Part shown: positions 26,896-35,651 of the stretch, piece after piece
Position numbering within the stretch: position 1 is the first letter of the stretch
How the letters are laid out: each line of letters opens with the position of its first letter
Assembly: GCA_030426465.1 (NCBI GenBank)
Contig: JAUHYK010000004.1
Location: forward strand, 1 to 64,000
Source of the DNA: Alphaproteobacteria bacterium
Lineage (GTDB): Bacteria; Pseudomonadota; Alphaproteobacteria; Caulobacterales; Parvularculaceae
Direction: 5' to 3'
DNA: 64,000 bases
Translations under genes and position numbers: made by a program
Notes under the pieces: generated by a model
The model's database searches: none
Told to the model about the DNA's origin: nothing
Seen by the model: only the letters and a program-made list of their open reading frames with translations

Positions 26896-28281
26896 TTAGA
26901 AATCCGGGAGCGTTCCAGCAGCGATCATGGCTTCAACACTGGCGTAACAACCATACCCAATCGCAGCGCCGACCAGCATCGCGATGATTATGAAAAATTC
27001 TTCACGCAAATTCAGCAGATCATATTGCTTCAATTTCCACAGGTAATAAGGCGCCGCCGCCGCCTCTGCGAGGCAGAAGACGGCGATCAAGGCCAGCGGC
27101 CCGAAATTGAAATAGACAAGAGGACCAGCAAGCGCGATCCAGGCCAGCCTGACCGCATTGCTCACCAACGCGACCTTCACAAACCCCTTGGTGATGATCG
27201 CCTGTTCGGCCGGCAGGGTGCTCAATCTGACAAGCGGGGCGAGGCAAAGCAGAGACAGGTAAAATCCAGCGCCGAGATATTCTGCGTTATAGAGAATGCG
27301 AACCAACAATTCTCCGCCGCCAATCAACCCGCCAATACCGAAGGCGAAGAACAGCGTGACCGGGCGGCGCGCAGTGTAATAGATACCTTTCGCCAGATCG
27401 GCGCTCGATCGGTTTGCCTCGGCGAAGCGCGGGAAGAACACCCTGATCACATATTCGCCCGACACGGACACTACGGCGGCGCTGAGCGTCGTCGCGATCG
27501 TGAATTTCCCGAGCTCCTCCAGCGGAAAAAACCGCGCCATCACAACCGTATTCGTCTGGGTCAGGATGAGGGTGATGACGCTTGAAGGAATGATGATGCG
27601 CCAGAACCCCCAAAGATCGCGAATATGAGCGGGATCGAGCCGGAACCGCACCGGCGGCCCCTTCAAAAGAAAATAGCTCGAAAAGAACGAGAAAAACGCG
27701 TTGACGAACATCGCAACAATGATCGCCCAATAGCTGCGTAGAATGAAAGCGGCGACAATCGTCGTGATTGTCACGAGAAGAAAGCGAATGAACTCCAGGA
27801 CGGTAAGCCTGACCACCCCGCGATTGCGCTCCGTCGTCTGGTAAGCAAGGCTTGAAAAAGCCTCAATAATAAAAGGGAACGCGCAAATACGGATCGCAGT
27901 CGCAATCTCCGGCGCCTTGTATATGTCAGCGAAAACGCCGGCGCCGACAAACATGATGGAAAAGATCACCATGTTGCGCATCAGGCGCACGGTCCAGACG
28001 GACTGCATCAGCTCGTCGCCGCCATGTTCATGGCGAATGATATAGGCGCGAAGGCCCATATCGGAGATCATCACGAGAATATACGAAACCGACGAAACAA
28101 TGCCGATCACGCCATAGGCTTCGGGCGAGAGCAGCCGCGTGACAATCATGCTGCTGCCGACCCGCAGCAAAAGCTGCAGGAAATGCGAGGCGATCAACAG
28201 GCTTGAACCATCGCCCAGCGCCGGACGGATGCGCGCGGCGACTGATCTTATCTCACTGACGGCGAACAAAACGCGCTCCAT
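26896..28281 (-). CDS. Polysaccharide flippase (Wzx/MOP superfamily)
   Basis: The 461 residues contain about 12-14 hydrophobic spans. SSLLIASHFLQLLLRVGSSMIVTRLLSPEAYGVIG near the start is the usual opening of PST/Wzx transporters (MVTRLLxPxxYG). It would flip lipid-linked repeat units across the inner membrane. I use the ATG at 28281 (MERVLFAVSEIRS), which overlaps the 3' end of the upstream gene by 29 bases; a further 37 residues in frame upstream are Arg-rich and read inside that gene, so they are unlikely. It ends the glycosyltransferase, polymerase, flippase operon. Confidence 0.87.
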   Translation of the reverse strand: MERVLFAVSEIRSVAARIRPALGDGSSLLIASHFLQLLLRVGSSMIVTRLLSPEAYGVIGIVSSVSYILVMISDMGLRAYIIRHEHGGDELMQSVWTVRLMRNMVIFSIMFVGAGVFADIYKAPEIATAIRICAFPFIIEAFSSLAYQTTERNRGVVRLTVLEFIRFLLVTITTIVAAFILRSYWAIIVAMFVNAFFSFFSSYFLLKGPPVRFRLDPAHIRDLWGFWRIIIPSSVITLILTQTNTVVMARFFPLEELGKFTIATTLSAAVVSVSGEYVIRVFFPRFAEANRSSADLAKGIYYTARRPVTLFFAFGIGGLIGGGELLVRILYNAEYLGAGFYLSLLCLAPLVRLSTLPAEQAIITKGFVKVALVSNAVRLAWIALAGPLVYFNFGPLALIAVFCLAEAAAAPYYLWKLKQYDLLNLREEFFIIIAMLVGAAIGYGCYASVEAMIAAGTLPDF

Positions 28282-29845
28282 AAGGAACCGGACCGGAAGG
28301 GGCCGTTGATGGGGCGCTATCAGCCGTCTGGCCGGGCGCTGGCGCAATGTCTTCTGTTTGATCCGCAACTTCAACCGGTTGCAGCGCTGCAAGCCTTTGC
28401 GTTTTCAGGATGCGCGCCTGGGCGATCAGAACAGCCAGAATGAGATAACCGTAGTGAGGCACCTGCCCGACGAAACTGATCGTTCCGATCAGGACGAGAT
28501 AGCCCCCCTGGAAGGCGATCAGAAAGGCGAGCGAACGGCGCTGTTCGGCTTGCGCAGGCGTCAGCTCGCGGTGACCGGGCAATTCCTTCAACTCCTTAAG
28601 CGCGGCTCCCGCCCCGAGCCCATGCGCGCCAAGAAGGGCGCCAAGCCCCACCAGCCCATAAAACAATACGATCTGGATATAGGCGTTGACGAGATCGATA
28701 ATGCCTTCTCCCTGACGAAGATGCTGAAAGCGGGGAAGGTTGAAGATATCGCTTGAACCGAAAAGCGGGCGTTCCTGAATTTGCGCAACACTTGTCCGGA
28801 TCAACTCGGCCCGGTAATTCATCGTGCCATACTCATCGTTCAGCACTTCGCTGTCGCTGAAGATCAGATTGAACCCGACGATGACGCATATAATTGCGGC
28901 GACATAAGTCAGCCGGCGCAGGGCGGCGCTGCCGTAATGGAAAATGAAATAAGCCGCTATGCAGGCGATCGCCGCAAGCCAGCCCCCGCGCGCGCCGGTG
29001 GCGAAGCATACCAGACCGGAAACGCCGATACAGATATAGGCGAAAAACGGAGAAAGCTGTTTTCGCGCTTTCAACATGAAAGCCAGAATGATCCCGGCCG
29101 CAGTAAGCGCTGCGAGCAACGACGGAATCACTGTCGCGCCGACGCGTAACAATCCGTTTCTGACATCGAAATACGCCTTGCCGAAGCTGCTGTCTCCGAT
29201 GGAGGCGTAGTAATTCCAGTGCCGTAATGTGCTGATCAGACCAATCATCGCCAACAGAAGGAATGACACAAAAAGCGCCCGCAACGCCCAATCAATATCT
29301 TTCTGGGTGACGAGGGTTCTGCTGATCGCGATGAACGGCAAATAGACCAGCACGAAAAGGTCAAAGATTGTCCGCAACACACTGGTGAAGGGAAGATCGC
29401 GGAATGACATGACGCCGGTGAACAGCACGAAAAAAAGCAAGAGATTTTCAACGCCGCGAAACTGCGGGGGGGCGCGCGAGAACAGCGCCTTCACAAAGGC
29501 AGGTCCCAACAGGACAAGCGCGGCGAGTTTTTGATAATCCAGCGTGACCAGATAATTGAGCCCGATCATGGGCACGTCGTAAACGAGTCCTGCAGGCAGG
29601 GCCGCCATTACAGCGATATAAAGAACAACGGCGCCGCGCGGGCTCGTCGAGCCAAACACCGCAAGCATCACGAAAAGCGCAATAAAAGCGACGGATGCTT
29701 CGGAAAGCAAAAACGCAATCGCCGCCGCAACCACCCATGCCCCGCACACCGCTACGGCGAAAGGCTTGTCCTCCTTGGGCGTCAGCACAAGAACGAGAAA
29801 CGCAGCGAAAACGGTTAGCGCAATGGCGACAATATTCGGATTCAT
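28253..29845 (-). CDS. O-antigen polymerase/ligase-like membrane protein (Wzy/WaaL)
   Basis: The 530 residues have about 11-12 spans, a large periplasmic loop (about 350-400, with RAELIRTSVAQIQERPLFGSS) and the FATGARGGWLAA segment (about 288-299) that matches the RxGxxG region of the Wzy_C family. The C-terminus is a Pro/Ala-rich cytoplasmic tail. The family either polymerises repeat units or ligates glycans to lipid A or protein in the periplasm. Beside a Wzx flippase a polymerase role is the more likely. The start overlaps the upstream glycosyltransferase stop as ATGA. Confidence 0.82.
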   Translation of the reverse strand: MNPNIVAIALTVFAAFLVLVLTPKEDKPFAVAVCGAWVVAAAIAFLLSEASVAFIALFVMLAVFGSTSPRGAVVLYIAVMAALPAGLVYDVPMIGLNYLVTLDYQKLAALVLLGPAFVKALFSRAPPQFRGVENLLLFFVLFTGVMSFRDLPFTSVLRTIFDLFVLVYLPFIAISRTLVTQKDIDWALRALFVSFLLLAMIGLISTLRHWNYYASIGDSSFGKAYFDVRNGLLRVGATVIPSLLAALTAAGIILAFMLKARKQLSPFFAYICIGVSGLVCFATGARGGWLAAIACIAAYFIFHYGSAALRRLTYVAAIICVIVGFNLIFSDSEVLNDEYGTMNYRAELIRTSVAQIQERPLFGSSDIFNLPRFQHLRQGEGIIDLVNAYIQIVLFYGLVGLGALLGAHGLGAGAALKELKELPGHRELTPAQAEQRRSLAFLIAFQGGYLVLIGTISFVGQVPHYGYLILAVLIAQARILKTQRLAALQPVEVADQTEDIAPAPGQTADSAPSTAPSGPVPYGARFVRRQ

Positions 29846-31065
29846 GAGAGCGCCGCCTGTTTCCCGCGCGCGCGATCCGCAACATCACCGTAAAAAGATT
29901 CCGCGCGCTCAGCGATGGCGTCCGGTGAAAAAAGGCGGACCGCCGCCTCGCGCCCTTTAACACCTAACCGCGCAGCAAACTCATGATCGTCGACACAGCG
30001 CTCTATCTGCTGCGCCAATTGCTGTGCATCGCCCGCCGGCGCAAAGAGAATTTGCTCGCCGTCTGTGAGATATTCAGTCAGCCCCGGCGTCGCAGTCGCC
30101 ACAGTAGGCGCGCCGAGGGCAAGCGCTTCGACGGCGGCGTAGGAAAAGGTCTCGAACCGTGACGCTGTGATGTTAATGAGCGCACGCCGGCGCAGGCGCG
30201 GGATTTCCTCGCGGGGAACCGGACCAAGAAAGTCTATCCGTTCACAAACGGATGGCGGCAGATGAGCGCTGGCGTAATCCGCGAATTTCAAGACGGCGCC
30301 GTCGGGTCCGCGCAACCCATGATCGGCGCCAGCCATGACAAGCCGGAGATCGGGACGGGTTTGCGCAACGATCTCAAAGGCCTTCAGCGCAATATCGGCG
30401 CCTTTGACGGCATCGAAGCGGCCGACAAACAGGATTGTATTCCGATCACAGCCATCGGGCGTCCAGCATTCTTCAGCGGGCGCGATGTCGACCGGATTTG
30501 GATAGGCGGCGCTAAGCGGAAAATTGGCGCCATAATGCGAAGAGACAGCATCACGCAGGGCCGTTGATGGAAAAGAAGCGGCGTGCGCTTCCCTGAAGGC
30601 GTGACCCTCTTTTCTGTCGCGCCGGCGGTCGCTCCGCTCGAAAGGCGGCTGGTGCACCAGATAGTGTGGGCCATGAGCGCGCAAGATGACCGGTGCGCCG
30701 GTTGCGCCGACGCAATAGCGCGCAAGGCCAAAACTCTCTTCGGCTTCAAAAATATCCACCGGGCCTTCGCGGTCGGCGGCGATCAGCGCATTGGCGACCC
30801 CCTGCCCGAACAGGTTGTAGTCGAATGACCGGCCGCCCTCGATCTTGTGGCGCACCCGCCGGAGCAACTTTTCCGCTCCATTGAGTTGCGGCGTCAGCAG
30901 GCGCCGCATCCGGGGGTCATCAACCTTCCCCATGGGCCACATGGCGATCACCAGGCATTCATGCCCGCGGCGCTCCAGCGCACGGGTCATGATGTCGACA
31001 TAGGTGGCAATGCCGTTTTGCGCCATGGATGGCGGCCAGAGAGGCGTCAGAAAGGCGATTCGCAT
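29842..31065 (-). CDS. GT4 family glycosyltransferase
   Basis: This 407-residue GT-B enzyme begins MRIAFLTPLWPPSMAQNGIATYV (PP-x5-GIA nucleotide loop) and continues with ILRAHGPHYLVHQPP, ILFVGRFDAVKGADIALKAF (about 220-240) and SRFETFSYAAVEALALGAPTVA (about 300-322, E-x7-E donor site). It adds a sugar on the cytoplasmic face. It is first in the operon with the Wzy-like and Wzx-like genes, overlapping the next by four bases. The 403-base spacer upstream separates it from the divergent sulfotransferases. Confidence 0.87.
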   Translation of the reverse strand: MRIAFLTPLWPPSMAQNGIATYVDIMTRALERRGHECLVIAMWPMGKVDDPRMRRLLTPQLNGAEKLLRRVRHKIEGGRSFDYNLFGQGVANALIAADREGPVDIFEAEESFGLARYCVGATGAPVILRAHGPHYLVHQPPFERSDRRRDRKEGHAFREAHAASFPSTALRDAVSSHYGANFPLSAAYPNPVDIAPAEECWTPDGCDRNTILFVGRFDAVKGADIALKAFEIVAQTRPDLRLVMAGADHGLRGPDGAVLKFADYASAHLPPSVCERIDFLGPVPREEIPRLRRRALINITASRFETFSYAAVEALALGAPTVATATPGLTEYLTDGEQILFAPAGDAQQLAQQIERCVDDHEFAARLGVKGREAAVRLFSPDAIAERAESFYGDVADRARGKQAALS

Positions 31066-31468
31066 GAGCCGGAGCGCTGAGGTTGAAAAAAGGGTAACAC
31101 ACTAAACGCGGACTTTGGCCGCCATTGCGAAAGGAATGGTTAACAGCCAGTTTCTCCAGCCGCTGAAAGAATGGCATAGGGGAGCCGGACGACACTGGTC
31201 AACGGGTTGAAATAGAAGAAAAAATAATTCCAAGCACCCTGGCTTCGCCGCCGCCTCTGACAGGAACGCCGGAAAGACTTTTTCACACAAGCCCTTCGTT
31301 CAGACCCCGCCTGCACGGATGGAGGGGAGGAGCACAGCGCGCCAGCCCATAATTTCCATCCCGGCATCCATTCGCCGCGTTTTTCGATCCGCTCGTCGGA
31401 AGTCCGCTTTCAATGGACAACGTTCACTGAAAGGTTGGCGACGAACGTAACAGTAGATTTGGGACTCC
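31066..31468. other. Divergent intergenic region, 403 bases
   Basis: This spacer lies between the GT4 gene (minus) and the first sulfotransferase (plus) and must hold promoters for both. Several short frames cross it but none has a ribosome-binding site or a recognisable family. I see no repeat, hairpin with U-tract or tRNA in it. Confidence 0.5.
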
Positions 31469-32260
31469 ATGGACCGTGGCGATGACCTCATCCTGATCGG
31501 CGGCGCGCCTCGATCAGGCACAACGCTTTTACGCGCCATCATCGGCGCCAGCAGCAATATTTTCTGCGGGCCTGAATTGAGGACGATCCCGTCATTATGC
31601 GCCCTGTGTGAAAACATTGCCGGCGCTTCCGGCCAGGCGCTTGCGCGCGGCTATGGCGTTGACGCCAACCGCATTGACGCCGCTGCCGCGGACGCCATCG
31701 CCGCTTTCCTGCAACCTGCGAAACAAAAGTCCGGCGCTGCGCGGGCCGCAGAAAAAACACCTACTAATATCCTGCACTTTCCCACTCTGCGCCGTCTGTT
31801 TCCAGACGCCTATCTGATCAGCATTGTCCGCGACGGCCGAGACGTCGTTTCCTCACTGTTGCAAATGACCTGGCGGGACGACCGCACCGGAGAGCCTATG
31901 GCGGTCACCCGGTCCCCGCAGATAGCCGCCAATCTCTGGGCGGCAAGCGTCGCCAATGATGAGATCATGGCGGGCGACAAGCGGTTCTACTCCCTGCGTT
32001 ATGAAAATCTGGTGCGCTCGCCAGCGGAGGAAATCGCAAAACTTTTCGATTTTCTTGGCGAACCGACGCCGAACCTCGCGCTCTATCACGATCAGACTTT
32101 TGACGTCCTCGAAGGCGAGAACGAAGCCAGCGCAGCGCGCGTCGCCGAGCCCATCGACGCAACGGCAATCGGCCGCTGGCGCAAGGATCTCGCTCCCGGC
32201 CAGCTCGCCAGCGTGAAGGCGGCGGCGGGACCATGGCTCGACCGCTATGGTTATGTCTGA
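31469..32260 (+). CDS. Sulfotransferase family protein
   Basis: The 263 residues open with the PAPS loop LILIGGAPRSGTTLLRAIIG (about 7-26). VRDGRDVVSSLLQMTW (about 116-131) is the 3'-phosphate-binding block, and YSLRYENLVRSPAEEIAKLFDFLG is the usual third conserved segment. It transfers sulfate from PAPS, most likely to a glycan or lipid head group made by the neighbouring operon. The end overlaps the start of a paralogue by 14 bases. It resembles that gene more than the short sulfotransferase at 1434-2105. Confidence 0.88.
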   Translation: MDRGDDLILIGGAPRSGTTLLRAIIGASSNIFCGPELRTIPSLCALCENIAGASGQALARGYGVDANRIDAAAADAIAAFLQPAKQKSGAARAAEKTPTNILHFPTLRRLFPDAYLISIVRDGRDVVSSLLQMTWRDDRTGEPMAVTRSPQIAANLWAASVANDEIMAGDKRFYSLRYENLVRSPAEEIAKLFDFLGEPTPNLALYHDQTFDVLEGENEASAARVAEPIDATAIGRWRKDLAPGQLASVKAAAGPWLDRYGYV

Positions 32261-33089
32261 ACCGTCTGACCAACACGACAAAGATGGGGCGAAGCAACGG
32301 GGAGCTGGACTTGTTTTCGCCGGCGGATGTCCACGCAGCGGTCTCACTCTGTTGCGCAAGGTCATCGCCCGGCATCCTCGCATCCTTGCCGGCCCCGACA
32401 CGGGCGCCGCGCCCTCAATCGCCTTACAATGGCGCAATTACGCGCAATCGCTTGGCGACCTGCATGAGAAATTTTTCGACCTGCAACCGGATTATGTGGC
32501 CGAGACCATGGGCCGGTTTCTCGAAACCATTTTACGCGCCGAGGGCGAAACGCGGATCATCATTGAAAAAACCAGCCTGAATGTCGCCGCCTTCGACGCG
32601 CTCGCCACGATCTTGCCGGCGGCGAAATTCATTCATGTCGTGCGCGATGGACGCGACGTCGCCACATCCCTTCTGGAACGAAGCTGGCGCGACCCGGCGA
32701 CGGGCCAACCCTTCCCCCATGTCAGTGACCGCGAGGCGGCGATCGGCTATTGGGCGGGTCTCGTCGCGGCCGGCCTCGACGCGGAGGAGAAACTCAAACA
32801 AAACGGGCGCATCTTTCGGCTACGCTATGAAGACCTCGCCGGGCGGCCCGAAAGCGCCCTGAAAGCCATCTGCGAGTTTCTGGATATCGACTGGCCGCCG
32901 GCCGAGCCTTTGCGCCCGCCGCTGGCCAATGAGGACTATATCGGCCTGGAGCGCGACAGCCTGCCGATGATGCTTGGGCCCATGACCTCTTCACGGATCG
33001 GGCGCCATCGCCGCGTTCTGCAGCCAGACGTTATCCGGCAGCTGGAAGACGCCGCCCGAGCTGCGCTGACAGCGCTCGGTTATATCTAA
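32247..33089 (+). CDS. Sulfotransferase family protein (tandem paralogue)
   Basis: The 280 residues include GLVFAGGCPRSGLTLLRKVI (about 20-39, PAPS loop with Leu in place of the first Thr of GTT), FIHVVRDGRDVATSLLERSW (about 130-149) and FRLRYEDLAGRPESALKAIC. It is a tandem duplicate of the preceding gene, translated from an overlapping start (ATG at 32247 or 32253). RSGLTLL instead of RSGTTLL changes a residue next to the phosphate loop but keeps the core. Two enzymes in tandem suggest sulfation at two positions or on two acceptors. Downstream is tRNA-His on the other strand, then a plus-strand terminator. Confidence 0.87.
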   Translation: MVMSEPSDQHDKDGAKQRGAGLVFAGGCPRSGLTLLRKVIARHPRILAGPDTGAAPSIALQWRNYAQSLGDLHEKFFDLQPDYVAETMGRFLETILRAEGETRIIIEKTSLNVAAFDALATILPAAKFIHVVRDGRDVATSLLERSWRDPATGQPFPHVSDREAAIGYWAGLVAAGLDAEEKLKQNGRIFRLRYEDLAGRPESALKAICEFLDIDWPPAEPLRPPLANEDYIGLERDSLPMMLGPMTSSRIGRHRRVLQPDVIRQLEDAARAALTALGYI

Positions 33090-33104
33090 AGATTTCTGCT
33101 TAGA

Positions 33105-33181
33105 TGGTACCGCCTGGTGGTCTCGAACCACCGACCTCTAGATCCACAATCTAGCGCTCTAACCAACTGAGCTAAGGCGGC
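33105..33181 (-). tRNA. tRNA-His (anticodon GTG)
   Basis: The 77-base cloverleaf reads on the minus strand: acceptor GCCGCCT/AGGCGGT, D-arm GCTC..GAGC, anticodon stem CTAGA/TCTAG around loop TTGTGGA (anticodon GTG at 34-36), T-arm GGTGG/CCACC around TTCGAGA, and an encoded CCA. The discriminator is A73 and the first pair is G1:U72. Most tRNA-His molecules have G-1 paired with C73; the A73 form is known from alphaproteobacteria whose HisRS has adapted. A G is encoded at position -1 here but would face A73. Confidence 0.96.
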
Positions 33182-33285
33182 CCTTGTTGTTCCCGGCGCA
33201 CGATGACGGCGACAAAACACCCGCCGCTTCTTCGCAGCCCGCTTGGGAAGGCGCGGAACCTACGCGCCAGCGTTGCTTATTTCAA

Positions 33286-33316
33286 GCGGGCCTCAAGGTT
33301 TTTTGGCCCGTTTTTT
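33286..33316 (+). terminator. Intrinsic terminator for the sulfotransferase operon
   Basis: CGGGCC (33287-33292) pairs with GGCCCG (33305-33310), followed by six T residues. A second stem, GCCCG/CGGGC followed by TTTT, starts within the first one's 3' arm, giving a double terminator. The orientation fits the plus-strand sulfotransferases ending at 33089; the tRNA and protease are on the other strand. Confidence 0.65.
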
Positions 33317-33346
33317 GGCGGGCTTTTCCGCGCCGGAAACCCTAGC

Positions 33347-34138
33347 TCAAGAACCGGAATTGATGAGGGCGATCTCTTTTTTGAGCTGGGCGATCCGGGT
33401 GGCGTCCGACGGGTGGGACGACATGAATTCCGGCGGGGCGCCATTTTTCTGGGCGGACATTTTCTCCCAGAATTTCACCGCCTCGTTCGGGTTGTACCCC
33501 GCACGGGCCATGTAGCGGACGCCGAACTTGTCGGCTTCCAGCTCATGCTTGCGCGAGAACGGCAACAGGACGCCATATTGCGCGCCGAGGCCGAGGGCCT
33601 GAACCGCGGCTGTGGAAACCTGACCGCCGCCGGCGATCGCGCTGCCGGCGCTCAGGGCCGTTTGCGCCGCCGCCGTCTGGCTGTAGCGCTCGCCCGAATG
33701 ATTGAAATTCACATGGGCGACTTCATGGCCCATCACTGCTGCGATCTGCGCGTCATTTTCCATAATGTCGAGAATGCCGGTGTAGATACCGATCTTGCCG
33801 CCGGGCAGTGCGAAAGCGTTGATCTGGTCAGACTTGAAGACCCGCACTTCCCATTCCGCCGGATTGCCGCCAGCCGCCCGGATAATTTTCGGCGCGACGC
33901 GGTTCACCCGGTTCACATATTTCGCTTCGGTGGTGACCGGCTCTTTCTGCTTCAGGTCCGTCCAGGCGGAGCTGGCGAGCTGCGCCATCTGGCCCTGGCT
34001 GACAAAGAGGAGCTGATTGCGCCCGAGCGTTTCGTTATAGGCGCAGGCGCCGGCGAGCAGCACGCCCGCCACGGCGGCGGCGCGCGCCGCATAGCTGCGC
34101 CATCCGCGTGTTGAACTTGTTTTTAATAAGGATTTCAT
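33347..34138 (-). CDS. M48 family metalloprotease, lipoprotein
   Basis: The 263 residues are read from the ATG at 34138, which has a strong AGGGAGGA box seven bases away. The N-terminus has basic residues, a hydrophobic stretch and a lipobox-like LLAGAC. The zinc site is HEVAHVNFNH (HExxH), with the third ligand in KHELEADKFGVRYMARAGYNP. The family (related to BepA/LoiP) degrades misfolded outer-membrane or periplasmic proteins in Gram-negative bacteria. Length is that of the short single-domain group without TPR repeats. It appears to stand alone. Confidence 0.92.
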   Translation of the reverse strand: MKSLLKTSSTRGWRSYAARAAAVAGVLLAGACAYNETLGRNQLLFVSQGQMAQLASSAWTDLKQKEPVTTEAKYVNRVNRVAPKIIRAAGGNPAEWEVRVFKSDQINAFALPGGKIGIYTGILDIMENDAQIAAVMGHEVAHVNFNHSGERYSQTAAAQTALSAGSAIAGGGQVSTAAVQALGLGAQYGVLLPFSRKHELEADKFGVRYMARAGYNPNEAVKFWEKMSAQKNGAPPEFMSSHPSDATRIAQLKKEIALINSGS

Positions 34139-34254
34139 GTGGTTCCTCCCTGACGCCCCAAAGCCGCAGCTTGTGTTTGAATGCAAGCATAGGCCATTGC
34201 CGCCCCGCCCTCAATGCGAGAGACGGAACGTGTTTGCGAATACATAACCCCCGA

Positions 34255-34821
34255 TCAGGGTTCGAGTTCGCAATCCCAATAGAGGAAATCCTGCCAGCTC
34301 TCATGGAGATAATGCGGCGGGAAGGCGCGGCCGCGCTCATTCAGTTCGAACATAGTGGGCCGCTTCGGCGAACGCGCAGGAAACATCTTCGCGTCTCGCG
34401 GGGTGCGCCCGCCTTTTTTGATGTTGCAGGCGCTGCACGCGGCGACAATGTTTTCCCAGGTCGTGCGCCCACCCTCGCAGCGCGGCCGAACATGATCGAA
34501 CGTCAAATGATCCCGCGCGGTCGAGCCGCAATATTGGCAGGTGAAACTGTCGCGCAAAAACACGTTGAAGCGCGTAAAGGCCGGCGCGCGAGAATGGCTG
34601 ACATAGCTTTTCAGCGACACGACCGACGGCAGGCGCATTTCAAAATTCGCGCTGCGCACTTTGGTGTCATATTGCGCGACCACATCGACGCGATCGAGGA
34701 ACACGGCTTTCAGCGTGTCCTGCCATGACCACAGCGAAAGAGGGAAATAGCTGAGCGGGCGAAAGTCCGCGTTCAACACCAGCGCGGGACAGCCATCGGG
34801 TGATCGCAACGCAAGGGTCAT
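34255..34821 (-). CDS. HNH endonuclease family protein
   Basis: The 188 residues show CQYCG (about 96-100), the HNH core LTFDHVRPRCEGGRTTWENIVAACSACN with its second CxxC, and a preceding SHSRAPAFTRFNVFLRD block. It belongs to the stand-alone HNH group widespread in alphaproteobacteria and cyanobacteria, thought to be chromosomal nucleases of unknown role. No methylase or phage gene is near, so a restriction function is not supported. The 182-base spacer upstream holds no feature I recognise. Confidence 0.9.
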   Translation of the reverse strand: MTLALRSPDGCPALVLNADFRPLSYFPLSLWSWQDTLKAVFLDRVDVVAQYDTKVRSANFEMRLPSVVSLKSYVSHSRAPAFTRFNVFLRDSFTCQYCGSTARDHLTFDHVRPRCEGGRTTWENIVAACSACNIKKGGRTPRDAKMFPARSPKRPTMFELNERGRAFPPHYLHESWQDFLYWDCELEP

Positions 34822-35003
34822 GACGACCGCCTCACTGCGAAGGCCCCTAGAAACCGAAGATTCTGACTCAAACTCTTGAAAGCGGGATCTCCCCTGCTGT
34901 CGTGACAGTTTAGCCGGTTCATTTCCCTTCTGCCTATAACTGATTCTGCATGACAGAAGTTTGAAGGTTTAGGGGATATTTTCGCAACAGTCTCAAAAAT
35001 CGC

Positions 35004-35651
35004 TTAAATCGGCTGGCGTCCGCGCAGATGCGCGTAATAAGTCCAGAGAATATGCGCCGCAACGCCGCGATAGGGGCGCCATTTCGCCGCGCGGGAATCG
35101 AGAAATTTCATGTCAGGCTCGGGGCCGCGAAGCCTGGTGGAGCGATAGGCGCCAAGCAGCGCCACATCGCCTGGCGGCCAGATATCGACCCGGCCTTCGC
35201 AGAACAGCAAATAGATCGCCGCGGTCCACGGCCCGATTCCCTTGACCTTTTGCAGCGCAACAGATGCGTCCTGATCGCCGAGACGCGCCAATTTTTCTTC
35301 GTCAATCTCGCCCGACGTCCAGTGTTCGGCAAGCGCGGTGACATAGCGAACCTTGGGGCCGGAGAGACCGAAACTGCGCAATCCGTCCTCACCCTGACGA
35401 ATGGCGTGCGCCGGGTCCGTGCAATCCATCTCCGCCTGACAGCGGGCCCAGATCGCCTGCGCGCTCGGCACCGACACTTGCTGTTCGACGATAATGCGAA
35501 AGAGCGCCTCAAACCCGCCAGGGCGGCGGCGGATATGCGGCGCACCAATCGCATCCAGCGCGCGAGCGAGTGACGCGTCTTTCTTGGCGAGCGCAGCGCA
35601 GGCTTCGGATGTATCGCCGAAAACGTCGAGGCGATTAGTCAGTATTTGCAC
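35004..35651 (-). CDS. DNA-3-methyladenine glycosylase II-like (HhH-GPD)
   Basis: This 215-residue protein of the AlkA superfamily has FRIIVEQQVSVPSAQAIW, the helix-hairpin-helix LQKVKGIGPWTAAIYLLFC (about 130-148), and downstream PPGDVALLGAYR with the probable catalytic Asp. It lacks the N-terminal beta domain of E. coli AlkA, as do the short family members. It removes alkylated purines in base-excision repair. It overlaps the end of the upstream gshA gene by 13 bases, so the two are co-transcribed. Confidence 0.88.
   Translation of the reverse strand: MQILTNRLDVFGDTSEACAALAKKDASLARALDAIGAPHIRRRPGGFEALFRIIVEQQVSVPSAQAIWARCQAEMDCTDPAHAIRQGEDGLRSFGLSGPKVRYVTALAEHWTSGEIDEEKLARLGDQDASVALQKVKGIGPWTAAIYLLFCEGRVDIWPPGDVALLGAYRSTRLRGPEPDMKFLDSRAAKWRPYRGVAAHILWTYYAHLRGRQPI

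Noticed and set aside
31140..31367. Minus-strand frame ending in FNPLTSVVRLPYAIL, reminiscent of the last helix region of ABC-2 permeases
   Set aside because: The similarity covers under 20 residues, the rest is unlike any permease, and there is no start signal. A remnant of a Wzm gene is possible but unsupported.
34255..34821. HNH nuclease as part of a defence or restriction system
   Set aside because: No methylase, helicase or other defence gene is adjacent, and this HNH type is a common stand-alone chromosomal gene.
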